Assembly (NCBI GenBank): GCA_002410505.1
Contig: DHSO01000042.1
Coordinates: forward strand, 14,691-78,690
DNA from: Cloacimonetes bacterium UBA5284
GTDB lineage: Bacteria; Cloacimonadota; Cloacimonadia; Cloacimonadales; Cloacimonadaceae
Direction of reading: 5' to 3'
DNA length: 64,000 nt
Shown: positions 55,546-64,000 of the stretch, one piece after another
Layout of the letters: the number at the start of each line of letters is the position of its first letter
Position numbering within the stretch: the first letter of the stretch is position 1
The notes under the pieces: generated by a model
The model's database searches: none
What the model saw: the letters and a program-made list of their open reading frames with translations, nothing else
What the model was told of the DNA's origin: nothing
Made by a program: the position numbers and the translations under genes

Positions 55546-56883
55546 CTAATCCGTAGCTTTCAGCAAGAGTACGGCGATCTCGGTATGGATGTGTTTTATA
55601 TCTTTAAACTCTTTGGGCATGCGGAATTGCAATACTTTGTCCACATACTTTTCGGTGATGCTGCCGATACTCCTGCCATCCTGAGTCTTGAAGGTGAATT
55701 TTACTTTATCCACAGTGTAGTTTTCATTGGCCGAAATCTCATAATTCAGCTTCAGCTTGTCGTGATGTTTGTTGGTGAATTCAGCCAGAGTGATGTATGC
55801 CAGCGGTTTGCCAAAAGATACCAGCATATTGTCGCCTTTGTCATTGGCTTTGTCCATCACCACAAAATCCGGCAGGTTCGCCAGGTTTTCGCGCTTCAGA
55901 TACCGGTAGCTGTTTGCCGTAACTGCTGCCATTTGCCCGGAATAATCTATGTAGGACAACACGGAAACATAGCGCTCGGGAGTATATGCGTCGGCGTCAA
56001 AGTCAGCGCTGTGATAATAGACCGAGCTGGCAGACATATTGGGGATTTCGAAGATCTGTGTGGCACTGCTTGTCCAGTTCTCGGGCAATTCTTTCTCGCC
56101 CATCAATGATGCTCGCGGAAAGAGCCATCCCTGCCAAGCAGCGATATCGGCTGCACCGGTAGGCGGCAACCATTCAAAATTCATCTTCCCGGCATCTTGC
56201 ACAAAGCTGGCGTGCATAATGGCCCCGGCATCCGGAGGATTATCTTCCGGGACTATAGACAGCACTTCGGTACCAGGATAGACCAGCCCCCGTTCGTTGA
56301 CGGCGGCCACGCTGTAGTAATATGTGACACCCATCTTGGGGATGGCATATATCCCATCCAATTGAGTCAGTTTCAAGCCGGCAAAGCCGGTGTCATCTTT
56401 CCGGATCAGGCGCGAGCCTTTATGCAAGCGGGAAGCCTTGGTGACAGCCAGCACATTGTAGCGATCTATCACTGTAGCCAAAAGCTCCGGATCGAGCGGG
56501 AATTTGTCGTATAAAGGGCTGTTTTCCGCCTGATCCTTTTCTTTTTTGATGCGCATGGGCGAGCTTTCAAACTCTGCCAAAGGTTGATCACCGGTATCGT
56601 AATAGTATAGATATGGCGCCAAAACACCCAGTTTGGGATCCACTTCCAGATAGGTAAGCAGAAATAGTGAATCCGGGCTTACTCCGCGATAGATGTTGTA
56701 TTTGATCACCCTGTGTTCTTTGGAAAGGGGTTTCCACTTCAAGATAATGCCACTGCCATCGTCATCCGGCAGATCCGATACAGAGAATTCCGCTATCTTT
56801 CCGCTGAGGGCGGGAGCGGCAAAAAGTGCGGTGAGGCCACAGAGGAGCAACACCATGATTGATATAAAGAGAGCTTTTTTCAT
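55546..56883 (-). CDS. Secreted FN3-like protein, N-terminal half of a split DUF6754-type gene
   Basis: A 445-residue product with signal peptide (MKKALFISIMVLLLCGLTAL) and FN3-like modules (FSVSDLPDDDGSGIILKW, YNIYRGVSPDSLFLLTYLEV, YYYSVAAVNERG). It aligns with the first part of the 967-residue protein at 59443-62346 (FSVSDVPADDGSGLMLSW, YRVYRGIKPDQLFYLETIQV). It ends at TAG 55546-55548, and the same frame continues into the next gene. I chose the second of two adjacent ATG codons (56881-56883), which has GGGG five bases upstream. Either a true split gene or one with a nonsense change. Confidence 0.65.
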   Translation of the reverse strand: MKKALFISIMVLLLCGLTALFAAPALSGKIAEFSVSDLPDDDGSGIILKWKPLSKEHRVIKYNIYRGVSPDSLFLLTYLEVDPKLGVLAPYLYYYDTGDQPLAEFESSPMRIKKEKDQAENSPLYDKFPLDPELLATVIDRYNVLAVTKASRLHKGSRLIRKDDTGFAGLKLTQLDGIYAIPKMGVTYYYSVAAVNERGLVYPGTEVLSIVPEDNPPDAGAIMHASFVQDAGKMNFEWLPPTGAADIAAWQGWLFPRASLMGEKELPENWTSSATQIFEIPNMSASSVYYHSADFDADAYTPERYVSVLSYIDYSGQMAAVTANSYRYLKRENLANLPDFVVMDKANDKGDNMLVSFGKPLAYITLAEFTNKHHDKLKLNYEISANENYTVDKVKFTFKTQDGRSIGSITEKYVDKVLQFRMPKEFKDIKHIHTEIAVLLLKATD

Positions 56884-56987
56884 CATTTCCCCAAAACGGG
56901 TATTATATCTTCGGGTTCCCCCGGACGTGTATTTCAAAGAAAGCCCCGGCGCAGCTGTTACGCCGCGCCAGGTCATCCATATTTATT

Positions 56988-57590
56988 TTACTTCAGGATT
57001 CCAAACACATCATTGACCAGGAATTGGATACGTCCGATCAAGAGTGAAATACGAGCCATCACTGTTAACCCGAAAGAGGCTCCGAAACCGATCATCATAT
57101 ACCACTTACCCACATTAACAAACTTGCCGTAGGCTCCGCTGTGAGCTTTTGAGAAAAAGAAGTACAACAGCACCGCGATGGTACCGATGAAGATCAGAAA
57201 CAGGTTCACGGATTCGATGGGCACCATGGCCTGGCGCATTTGCACCAGTATACTGGCATGAATACCCATCGGCACGCCAATACCCACTCCCATCATGGAA
57301 AACGCGATTGGATAGCGGGAAAGCCAGCCCAATTTCCGTGAGAAACGGAAGAGATACAGGATACCCATTATCGCAGGAATGATCAGCACAAACTGGTGCT
57401 TGATCACAATGGTTTGCCATACGTAAGGCACAAACACTCGATTGTATGTATACACCAAGCCATAACCCAGAGAAATGCCCACAAGCATCTGCTCCGCGGC
57501 TTGGTAGAAGGGGTTATCTTTGTACAGGAAGGAGAATATGCACAGAGTGAAAAAAGCTCCAACCAGATTGCTAAATAATTCGAAACTCAT
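56988..57590 (-). CDS. Integral membrane protein of the DUF6754 operon
   Basis: A 200-residue protein with about six membrane segments (FSNLVGAFFTLCIFSFLY, FVLIIPAIMGILYLF, LFLIFIGTIAVLLYFF, WYMMIGFGASFGLTVMA). No known family was recognised. It follows the 393-residue gene by 12 bp and precedes the split DUF6754 gene. It probably forms one membrane complex with its neighbours; function unknown. Confidence 0.7.
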   Translation of the reverse strand: MSFELFSNLVGAFFTLCIFSFLYKDNPFYQAAEQMLVGISLGYGLVYTYNRVFVPYVWQTIVIKHQFVLIIPAIMGILYLFRFSRKLGWLSRYPIAFSMMGVGIGVPMGIHASILVQMRQAMVPIESVNLFLIFIGTIAVLLYFFFSKAHSGAYGKFVNVGKWYMMIGFGASFGLTVMARISLLIGRIQFLVNDVFGILK

Positions 57591-57602
57591 TGCTTCCTCC
57601 TC

Positions 57603-58784
57603 TTAGTTCTTCGCCTGACGGGCTTTTTGGATGAAGTAACCGATGTTGCCCAATACGATGAAGACGATGATCATGATATGAGCCACGCTCTGAGCGTTCA
57701 TACCTATACGCGCTACCTTGAATTTGTACAGGGTGTTGCGGGTAAGGCGATCAAGCTCGCGATACATAGTCTCACCCATCTGGCTACGCTGTTCCGGGGT
57801 GATCTGAGTTACATCGATTATTACCATATCATCTTCAAGGCTACGCAGGCTGTTCAGCAAAGCCATGTTTTCCGGATATTTCGCGCTGAAGGCAGCAAAC
57901 TCGTCCATACTAAATTTTGCTTTGGTCTGAGTAGTAATGAGGGAGAGTTTCTTGCTGGAATCGTCTTCCAGTATTTCGCGGCCAAATGGACGTCCCGGCA
58001 GGATTTGATTGCCATCTTCGTCCACCTTGATGCTATAGTCGATTTTGGGATCGCGATAGGCAGCAAAGATATCCACCAGCTTTTCATATTCGGCAGCGCC
58101 TTTCAGACCGGAAAGCATTCCGATCAACTGTCCGGATTGCAGATAGGGATACATATCGGCAGCCATCACCGCAGTAACGCCAACTGCCACGTTCAAACCA
58201 TATTTCGGCCGCGCGTAGGTGATCCACATGCCACCGGCGGATGAGCCTGAGAATTCGATTGCCAGATTCATCTCGCTGTAATTGTTGATGCCCTTCATGA
58301 TGGGAAGGTTTTCCAGTTTACGACCTTCGGCGTCGGTGTTCATGGTATTGGCGATGTTATCTCCCATACCCAGCACCATCGCAAAGGCTTGAGGTTTGTA
58401 ACCAAAGTTACAGTAGTCCACTCCGCTCTGGATATCGGGAAATTCTTCTTTCACAGAGTTTATGGCATAGTCGATAATCGGCGCGCCGGCAGGGAACCAG
58501 GTAAGGGTAAAGACCTTCACATTTCGTTCAAAGCAGTGACGCAGGATCGCGACTTCCATGGGAAACAGCTCCGGCATTGTAGCCGCATCGTGATAGAAGC
58601 TCATCAGGATGGCGCGATCTTCGCGACCGGCAAAACTATCGATCATCTGATACAGATTCTCGGTGGGTGGGGTTGTCACATTATCAGAGTCGTAGGGTAT
58701 CATCAATGGGATGATAATAGCCAGGGCTACAACGATGTAGATCCAACGGCGGTCCAACTTTTGCATTCTTTCAAAGATATTCAT
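57603..58784 (-). CDS. Membrane-anchored protein of the DUF6754 operon
   Basis: A 393-residue protein with an N-terminal membrane helix (WIYIVVALAIIIPLMIP), a soluble domain with Rossmann-like segments (DRAILMSFYHDAATMPEL, SGSSAGGMWITYARPKYGLN, VAVGVTAVMAADMYPYL) and a C-terminal helix (MIIVFIVLGNIGYFI). The ATG at 58782-58784 follows GAGAGG; the longer frame to 58808 overlaps nothing but lacks a site. The family is unknown to me. Confidence 0.7.
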   Translation of the reverse strand: MNIFERMQKLDRRWIYIVVALAIIIPLMIPYDSDNVTTPPTENLYQMIDSFAGREDRAILMSFYHDAATMPELFPMEVAILRHCFERNVKVFTLTWFPAGAPIIDYAINSVKEEFPDIQSGVDYCNFGYKPQAFAMVLGMGDNIANTMNTDAEGRKLENLPIMKGINNYSEMNLAIEFSGSSAGGMWITYARPKYGLNVAVGVTAVMAADMYPYLQSGQLIGMLSGLKGAAEYEKLVDIFAAYRDPKIDYSIKVDEDGNQILPGRPFGREILEDDSSKKLSLITTQTKAKFSMDEFAAFSAKYPENMALLNSLRSLEDDMVIIDVTQITPEQRSQMGETMYRELDRLTRNTLYKFKVARIGMNAQSVAHIMIIVFIVLGNIGYFIQKARQAKN

Positions 58785-58800
58785 TTTTCCTCTCCCCGGA

Positions 58801-59430
58801 TCAATCACCGCCGCCCAGATATGAGCGCTCGATGCCTAATAGTATTTTCAAAGATGTGGCCACGGATCCGAGGCCCACACCCAACATGATCCCGCGCTTG
58901 GAAGCGAGGTTTGGCACATCCAGAATCCATTGTGAGATGGAGGGCAGGTGTTTGGATATCTGCACTCCCAGCGGAACCTGGGCCAGCATCACAACGATCG
59001 CGGCTACCAACAGAACTGTGGCTTCGGGACTGCGGGCACGGAATGCCTTATACGCTGCCGATGCCATATAGAAGGCCAGCAAAGAGAACATCGTGGCACT
59101 CATCGGCATTTGCACGTTTTCAAACATCCACATAAACAGGCTACCTTTCTGAATGCCGCCAATGAAGCCGGCCAGACAGGTAATGATGAAACTGCCAAAG
59201 AAGAAATAGCTGTATTGCCATTTCGGTCCTCTCGTCTTGATCTTATTGGAGTGCATCATGGTAAGAGACAGCACGCCCAAAAGCATCGCGAAGGGCGACG
59301 AGGCATAAGCCCAAGGCAGATAGAACTGATTGTAAAACACTTCTTGAAGGATGTAGTGGGGGCTAAAAGCCCAAGCCACCCAGATCAGACCTCCAAGAAT
59401 AACGATTAGTAATGGTATTGTCTTCTTCAT
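58801..59430 (-). CDS. Multi-pass membrane protein of the DUF6754 operon
   Basis: A 209-residue protein with five or six membrane segments (IPLLIVILGGLIWVAWAF, FAMLLGVLSLTMM, YFFFGSFIITCLAGFIGGI, VLLVAAIVVMLAQVPLG). It lies between the 967-residue DUF6754 protein (12 bp away) and the 393-residue protein (16 bp). No family recognised. Confidence 0.7.
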   Translation of the reverse strand: MKKTIPLLIVILGGLIWVAWAFSPHYILQEVFYNQFYLPWAYASSPFAMLLGVLSLTMMHSNKIKTRGPKWQYSYFFFGSFIITCLAGFIGGIQKGSLFMWMFENVQMPMSATMFSLLAFYMASAAYKAFRARSPEATVLLVAAIVVMLAQVPLGVQISKHLPSISQWILDVPNLASKRGIMLGVGLGSVATSLKILLGIERSYLGGGD

Positions 59431-59442
59431 TGAAAACCTCGT

Positions 59443-62346
59443 TTATTTCTCTGGCAGCAAAGTGGTTAATCCGGTGATTTCGAAGCTGGATAAGATAGCT
59501 CCCACAATCACGATGGACAAGATAAAGAACTTGAAATAGTCCTGAGCTTTCAGGGTACCCAAAAGCATCGGTTCACGGTTCAAATAAGCGCTTGCGGCAT
59601 ACAATTCTTCTCCGATCAGGGTGTAATCGCAAGTGGTGATGAAAAACGGAATCTGAGTAACGGCGTCGGTTCCGGCAATCTGCACGGCTCCCACAGTGTT
59701 CCCTGTTTCCGTCATCAACAGCGCTTCCGCGGCAAAATAACCCAGGAAGAAGTTTGTCGCCATCCGCTCACGGATCATGATACCATTCACACCTGCCACA
59801 TAAGCAAACTGCACATTGGTAAGATAGAATACGTTGTTGCGGTCATAAGTATCAGGACGTCCCACAGCATAGTGAGCTTCCCGCACAATCTCCTGCGCGA
59901 TGGGCATGATGATGTAGTCGTAACATGGTACAATGAGCTTGGTGTCGTATTCCGCGGCGCGGCGGGCCACCAATCCCAAAATACCCATGGAGGCGATCGT
60001 TGCCACATCGGATATGGAACCGTTACCCATACAATATAGCATGGGACGACCCATCTCGGTGGCACGGCCGATGGCGTTATCGATCTCTTGCAAGCCCGCG
60101 ATGGGACGGATATAGAGATCCCTGCCTCGCTTGGCCAGACTTACAAATACAACCACAATCCCCACAAAGAGCAGGGTGGTAAAGAGAGTAACCCACTTAT
60201 TGTTATCAAACCAATTGGATTCCGGCATATAATACGCGATCTTGCCATCATCCATCAGGGGTTCAGATTCTACAAACAATCCCTTGCTGTCTGTTTTCAC
60301 CACCATGAAGCTCTGACTGCGCATGAAGTCATCAAAGGCTTTGAGTACTTGTTTGATGCGCAATCCGTTGTTGCCGGTATTCAGAGCGTGTTGCACGGTT
60401 TCGTTTTTGGTATAGGTGTCCAGAATGGCCTGCTGGCGTTCGATCTGAGCATTGAGTGCTGCCAATGTAGCTTCATCAGCGCCCACTTTTTGGGCTTCCA
60501 ATTCCGTGATGGCAGCATTTGCTGCGGCGATTGCCTTTTCGTGCATCTCGCGAGCTCTGTCTTCAAACAGGCTGGTGCTCACCAGGACTTCGTTTTCCTG
60601 ATCCCACAAGAAATCCACTTCATGCGACATCAGAGTAACCGCCGCTTTGCGTTCTCCGGAAATCAGCGGACGGGATGTTCGCTGCACACCTTCGGCGCCG
60701 ACAATATGCATAATCATGGAATCACCCTTGGCATAGCTGATGCCCTGAATCAGTTTTTGGGCATTAATACCATAAGGTATGGTTACATCCAGAGAGTTGT
60801 CGAAGGATGTGTTTTTCATGATCAGCCGCCACGCGGGAGAATGCATGTATCTGCGATACACCACGTTGAAGACCCTGGATACGTCTCTGCCATTACGATA
60901 CAAGGCTTTGGACGGCAATAGCGCCATCATCCCCGGATCGTAAACCAGATCTTGTTCTATCACATAATCTTTGGGAATCTCAGGACTTCCCTCCATAGTG
61001 ATTTTCACTTTCACACCTTTCTTGAAATCATAATCTTCAGGAAGCTTCAGAATGATGCTGTCGTCCTGATAGAATTCATTGATGGTGCTCAGTTCAGTAT
61101 CGGTTTCAGGATCATAGAAGCTGAACCAGATATCGCTCACTTCCTGATTTTCTGTCTTGTTCAATTGGTAGTTCACGCGCAGGCGTGTGTTTTCTTTGTT
61201 CAAAGATGTGGTTTTCACCACAAAGATGATGGGATGATCCCACACCACGGAAAGCCGGTCTCCCTTATCATTGGGTTTATCTTCCACCCAAAATTCCGTG
61301 CGGGGAGGCAAGGCATCGCTATTGAGCAAGCGGGGCTGAGAAAGAGGAGAGAAAGACGACGCACCGTAGGCATCGATGAGCTCCAATACAAAGGCAGAAC
61401 TCTTGAACCCGGCTATGGCTTCACCGACTTCTACCTTGGTATAGTTTGGCAAAACGCCACCGCCAACAGCACCCTGAGCCACGGGACGTCCCATTCCTTC
61501 CAGAGAAACAAGCTCATCCTTCATGGCATCCCAGTTTTCGCCGGGCATATTTGCCATTTGCCAAATGCGGTATTGCACCAAAGAACTTTTGTAAATGGGA
61601 TATTCCCATTCAAAACGCAGCTCGCCGCTGTCTTCCAAAATCACGCTGTGCAGCGCAGGAGAGGGATCGGGACGGTTTGGTATCGGGCTGCCGGATTGCA
61701 CCGGAGCATTGGGCAGCAAGCGCTGACGCTCATCAACGGCTACAACCGTGTAGTAATATGTGCTGCCGGGTTTCAAAAAGCCCAAAACTGTCTGTTGATT
61801 AGCTTTCAAGCCAGCAAAACTGGAAATCTCTTCCGCGTCCGGATCCACAATCACTTCTTTACTGCGTTTGTAGAAATGATTGCGGTTTGAGAGGGAGATC
61901 ATTTGGAAATGATCTAGCAGTGATGCGGTGAATTCAAGGTCGCGGGGAGGATTTCTATACAAAATACCATTGCTTGGCTGACCCTTCTCCAGTTTAAGCT
62001 TTGCGGGGAAACTCACATCGGATAGTTCGCTGGCGGAATTGTCGTAGTAATACATCACGTCTGACGCAACGCCGCTTTTGGGATTTACCTGAATGGTTTC
62101 CAAATAGAACAATTGATCGGGTTTTATCCCTCGATAAACTCGATATTCGATGATTCGCTTGCTGCGATCCAAAGGCGTCCAGGACAACATCAGTCCGGAA
62201 CCGTCGTCTGCCGGAACATCCGACACGCTAAAATCTGCAACCACGTTCTCATCTCTGGCTTCCTGCTTCTGCGCCGTTACCATCGTAAGCCCGAAGATAA
62301 AAGCTACAAGCAGGATCAGGATAAGGCGACGCTTGTCTAACCTCAT
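59443..62346 (-). CDS. FN3-DUF6754 fusion membrane protein, intact 967-residue form
   Basis: A 967-residue protein with signal peptide (MRLDKRRLILILLVAFIFGL), FN3-like exported modules to about residue 500, a coiled-coil stretch (AITELEAQKVGADEATLAAL), one membrane helix (TTLLFVGIVVVFVSLA), the cytosolic domain YIRPIAGLQEIDNAIGRATE ... TCDYTLIGEELYAASAYL, and a C-terminal helix. The ATG at 62344-62346 follows AGGAG and starts the signal peptide; the longer frame to 62469 crosses likely promoter sequence. It is the first gene of the operon that ends in rex. The same architecture is split in two at 54127-56883. Confidence 0.75.
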   Translation of the reverse strand: MRLDKRRLILILLVAFIFGLTMVTAQKQEARDENVVADFSVSDVPADDGSGLMLSWTPLDRSKRIIEYRVYRGIKPDQLFYLETIQVNPKSGVASDVMYYYDNSASELSDVSFPAKLKLEKGQPSNGILYRNPPRDLEFTASLLDHFQMISLSNRNHFYKRSKEVIVDPDAEEISSFAGLKANQQTVLGFLKPGSTYYYTVVAVDERQRLLPNAPVQSGSPIPNRPDPSPALHSVILEDSGELRFEWEYPIYKSSLVQYRIWQMANMPGENWDAMKDELVSLEGMGRPVAQGAVGGGVLPNYTKVEVGEAIAGFKSSAFVLELIDAYGASSFSPLSQPRLLNSDALPPRTEFWVEDKPNDKGDRLSVVWDHPIIFVVKTTSLNKENTRLRVNYQLNKTENQEVSDIWFSFYDPETDTELSTINEFYQDDSIILKLPEDYDFKKGVKVKITMEGSPEIPKDYVIEQDLVYDPGMMALLPSKALYRNGRDVSRVFNVVYRRYMHSPAWRLIMKNTSFDNSLDVTIPYGINAQKLIQGISYAKGDSMIMHIVGAEGVQRTSRPLISGERKAAVTLMSHEVDFLWDQENEVLVSTSLFEDRAREMHEKAIAAANAAITELEAQKVGADEATLAALNAQIERQQAILDTYTKNETVQHALNTGNNGLRIKQVLKAFDDFMRSQSFMVVKTDSKGLFVESEPLMDDGKIAYYMPESNWFDNNKWVTLFTTLLFVGIVVVFVSLAKRGRDLYIRPIAGLQEIDNAIGRATEMGRPMLYCMGNGSISDVATIASMGILGLVARRAAEYDTKLIVPCYDYIIMPIAQEIVREAHYAVGRPDTYDRNNVFYLTNVQFAYVAGVNGIMIRERMATNFFLGYFAAEALLMTETGNTVGAVQIAGTDAVTQIPFFITTCDYTLIGEELYAASAYLNREPMLLGTLKAQDYFKFFILSIVIVGAILSSFEITGLTTLLPEK

Positions 62347-62687
62347 ACAGTTCACTCCTATTCGTACATTAAAAATTACATATCTCACTATCTGTCCAAC
62401 TGCTATAGAAAGGCCTATTGTGTCAAATACTTTTTTGTCAAAGCCCAAATTAGGCAGCTCAATGTGCACTTTTTTTGATCCAGGATGGTGTTATTGAGCA
62501 GAAATTGGGGCTTGTTTACCCGATTTGTCACCCAAAACATTATACTTTCATCACTCTTCCCCAATGCTTTAGCGGGTGCCACAGATGATATAATCGGATT
62601 ATCGTCTTGTGGACACTGCTTTATAACGCCTTTATATCGGGATCGGCACAGCTTGAAGCACTGGGAGAGGCCGGCTAATCCGGCAAG
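62347..62687. other. Non-coding gap before the DUF6754 operon
   Basis: Holds two minus-strand TTTGACA boxes (TTGACA at 62421-62426 and 62436-62441), 15 bp apart, with only weak -10 candidates (ATAGGC at 62413-62418), and a short hairpin GCCGG/CCGGC near 62665. The operon promoter is probably here. Confidence 0.4.
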
Positions 62688-63515
62688 CTATGGCAAAGTA
62701 AACACCAGCATATTCAGTACTTCTTCCCGATCTTCTCCCCAGAAATAGAAGTTCATGCTGTACATTTGCGCCAGATAAGATCTGAAAAGCGGACTCAATG
62801 TCACACTGATATGCTTGCGGGCACCAAAAAAGTATTGAAAATAGGGCAAATCCTCTTTCAAATGTTTTCCGGGAGGATGTAGAAAGGTGATGCAAGGCTC
62901 GCCCACCTTGCCCACCAGATATATAGAATTTGGTGTTTTGAAGAGCTCTGCGTGTTCACAAATATACTCCAGGCTCTCCGGCCTGCTGTGCACGGCGTGC
63001 CAATTCAGAGGCAAATATGTGGGATAGTTTGCAAATATGGAAGTATCCGGTTCTGAGATAAATTCCGGCCTCTCAGCTCGATGCACTCCACGCTTTTCCA
63101 AGTTGAAAAAAGCATCCGCCCGCACTGATCCCAATTTGGCGGTGAGTGCCAAGCTTTCGAGGTTTTTGTAGTATGTGCAAAATTCAAAGCTAAGCTGGGG
63201 ATCCTCAGCTTTCAAACGCCTTGCCAGGTGCATCATTTCGCTGTTCATTAATTTTGCCACACCTTTACCCTGAAAATCTTTATGTACGCGTAAACCTTCA
63301 AACCACAGCACATGATCCGGAAACCTGCTCAGTTTCAAACAGGCAATCACTTTTTGCCGGTATTCACACACATAGAACCAGGGTTCGGCCACCCAGCGAT
63401 CCACTATCAAGGGCAGATAATCATGCCCACCCCAAATATGTCTGGAGATCTCGATCAGCCCCGCTTTATCTTCGGGGCGAGCAATACGAACGGTGCATTC
63501 TGAAATATCGAACAT
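62688..63515 (-). CDS. GNAT-family N-acetyltransferase
   Basis: A 275-residue protein. Residues 5-140 form a GNAT domain: VRIARPEDKAGLIEISRHIW at the start, WFYVCEYRQKVIACLKLSRF for strands 2-4, and the acetyl-CoA loop GLRVHKDFQGKGVAKLMNSEM near 80-100. The C-terminal 130 residues are less typical and could form a second, degenerate GNAT-like half. The ATG at 63513-63515 was chosen because it starts the family pattern; no good ribosome site is seen, and the frame is open to 63869 over sequence that looks non-coding. The substrate is unknown. Confidence 0.75.
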   Translation of the reverse strand: MFDISECTVRIARPEDKAGLIEISRHIWGGHDYLPLIVDRWVAEPWFYVCEYRQKVIACLKLSRFPDHVLWFEGLRVHKDFQGKGVAKLMNSEMMHLARRLKAEDPQLSFEFCTYYKNLESLALTAKLGSVRADAFFNLEKRGVHRAERPEFISEPDTSIFANYPTYLPLNWHAVHSRPESLEYICEHAELFKTPNSIYLVGKVGEPCITFLHPPGKHLKEDLPYFQYFFGARKHISVTLSPLFRSYLAQMYSMNFYFWGEDREEVLNMLVFTLP

Positions 63516-63742
63516 AAAAACAATCAAGCGCTGAGCTGCCAAGCTCGTCAAGAAAAATCCGCATAAAAGACGAACGGAATTTGATTTTTTTATAACTGCG
63601 ATGACAATGTTTCCTATGGATTGAAGTAACCGACTGATGATCAATCGAGTAGTCTTGAAAGCCCTGCACTGCACAGCTATTTTGTGAGGTGAAAACTCGG
63701 GGCCCCCGCAAAATTGCGCAGCCATTTTATGGGGTAGGGTAG

Positions 63743-63971
63743 ATGCGGCTTCCAGCCGCATAATAGAAAGAAAGACCTCCGGTCTTTGTAGCAAACAGAG
63801 CTTGCCATCCCAGAGGGTCTCTACAACCAATTCTGCACTCTTCCAATCCAAAGCTCCTGCCTCCGGCACTCTGCTCGCTGACGCTCGCGGTGCAATTTAC
63901 AAATTACAATGTACGATGTACAATTAGGTGACGCTTCGCGTCTAGTGGATGTATCTCGTGCCTCCAGCACG
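63743..63971. repeat. Cluster of short hairpins with TCC/TTC loops in the right-end non-coding region
   Basis: The stretch 63516-64000 has no gene I can support. It contains four short hairpins: ATGCGGCT-TCC-AGCCGCAT (63743-63761), AAAGACC-TCC-GGTCTTT (63771-63787), GACGC-TTC-GCGTC (63930-63942) and CGTGC-CTCCA-GCACG (63957-63971). Stems differ but pair perfectly, and loops share TCC or TTC. This looks like a family of small palindromic elements rather than terminators, since no T tracts follow. Confidence 0.5.
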
Positions 63972-64000
63972 TCCAAAGTTTATCAGTTCTGTTTAGCTGG

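Noticed and set aside
55546..55548. TAG read as an amino acid (pyrrolysine or code change)
   Set aside because: TAG is an ordinary stop for other genes here, such as zupT and sspD, and no pyrrolysine genes were seen; mutation, fission or low-level readthrough are simpler.
60088..61890. Two long plus-strand frames of 277 and 312 codons
   Set aside because: Antisense to the 967-residue FN3-DUF6754 gene, which has a signal peptide, ribosome site and a paralogue.
62347..62469. Upstream extension of the 967-residue protein to 62469
   Set aside because: It would put 41 residues before a clear signal peptide and crosses two TTTGACA boxes; the ATG at 62346 has AGGAG.

Overview
The window looks like a chromosome segment of a Gram-negative, anaerobic, fermentative bacterium, most probably Candidatus Cloacimonadota. 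The inference rests on the combination of type IX secretion C-terminal sorting domains (NYPNPFNP...GVYFYR), large FN3/choice-of-anchor surface proteins, a DUF6029 outer-membrane barrel, a Rex repressor, and a DUF6754-type operon. It was not checked by database search. Every gene called here is on the minus strand, so transcription runs right to left.

Bases 1-163 hold the start of nadC behind a strong terminator. Bases about 350-30,500 are a defence and accessory island between nadC and gldA. From right to left it holds: a decaying Mu-like transposition remnant (AAA ATPase, winged-helix protein and a broken gene, 27.9-29.7 kb); a three-gene CBASS operon (HNH-SAVED effector Cap5, CD-NTase and an E2-like protein with a C-terminal SEC-C-like motif, 24.6-27.6 kb); and a transcription unit of about 24 kb. 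That unit starts with a small helix-turn-helix protein, followed by sspB-sspC-sspD-sspA (single-strand DNA phosphorothioation), dptF-dptG-dptH (also named sspFGH, restriction), a second divergent DUF4007/ATPase pair, and a nuclease-STAND NTPase-TPR protein. Most junctions overlap by 4-26 bp, which argues for one operon. SspABCD with SspFGH is a described defence type. The second SspB/SspC-like pair without its own SspD, the sulfur-binding-like domain at the N terminus of DptF, and the terminal STAND gene are the parts that may be new.

Bases 30.5-36 kb are housekeeping genes (gldA, wrbA, threonine aldolase, a lipoprotein, lipoate-protein ligase, a GerW/YtfJ-like protein), several with good TTGACA promoters and hairpin terminators. 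Bases 36-43.3 kb encode one 2391-residue secreted surface protein with internal duplications. At 43.6-43.8 kb lies a decayed copy of the small membrane-protein gene found at 29.7 kb. Bases 43.9-51.1 kb form an envelope thiol-redox operon: dsbD, an Omp28-like lipoprotein, TlpA-like thioredoxin, DUF6029 barrel, secreted Omp28-like protein and zupT. Bases 51.3-53.4 kb encode an M29-type aminopeptidase. Bases 53.5-62.3 kb form an operon of DUF6754/FN3 membrane proteins ending in rex; one paralogue is a single 967-residue protein and the other is split by an in-frame TAG. The right end has a GNAT acetyltransferase and a cluster of short hairpins whose loops share TCC or TTC.

No tRNA, rRNA, CRISPR array or complete integrase/transposase was recognised.
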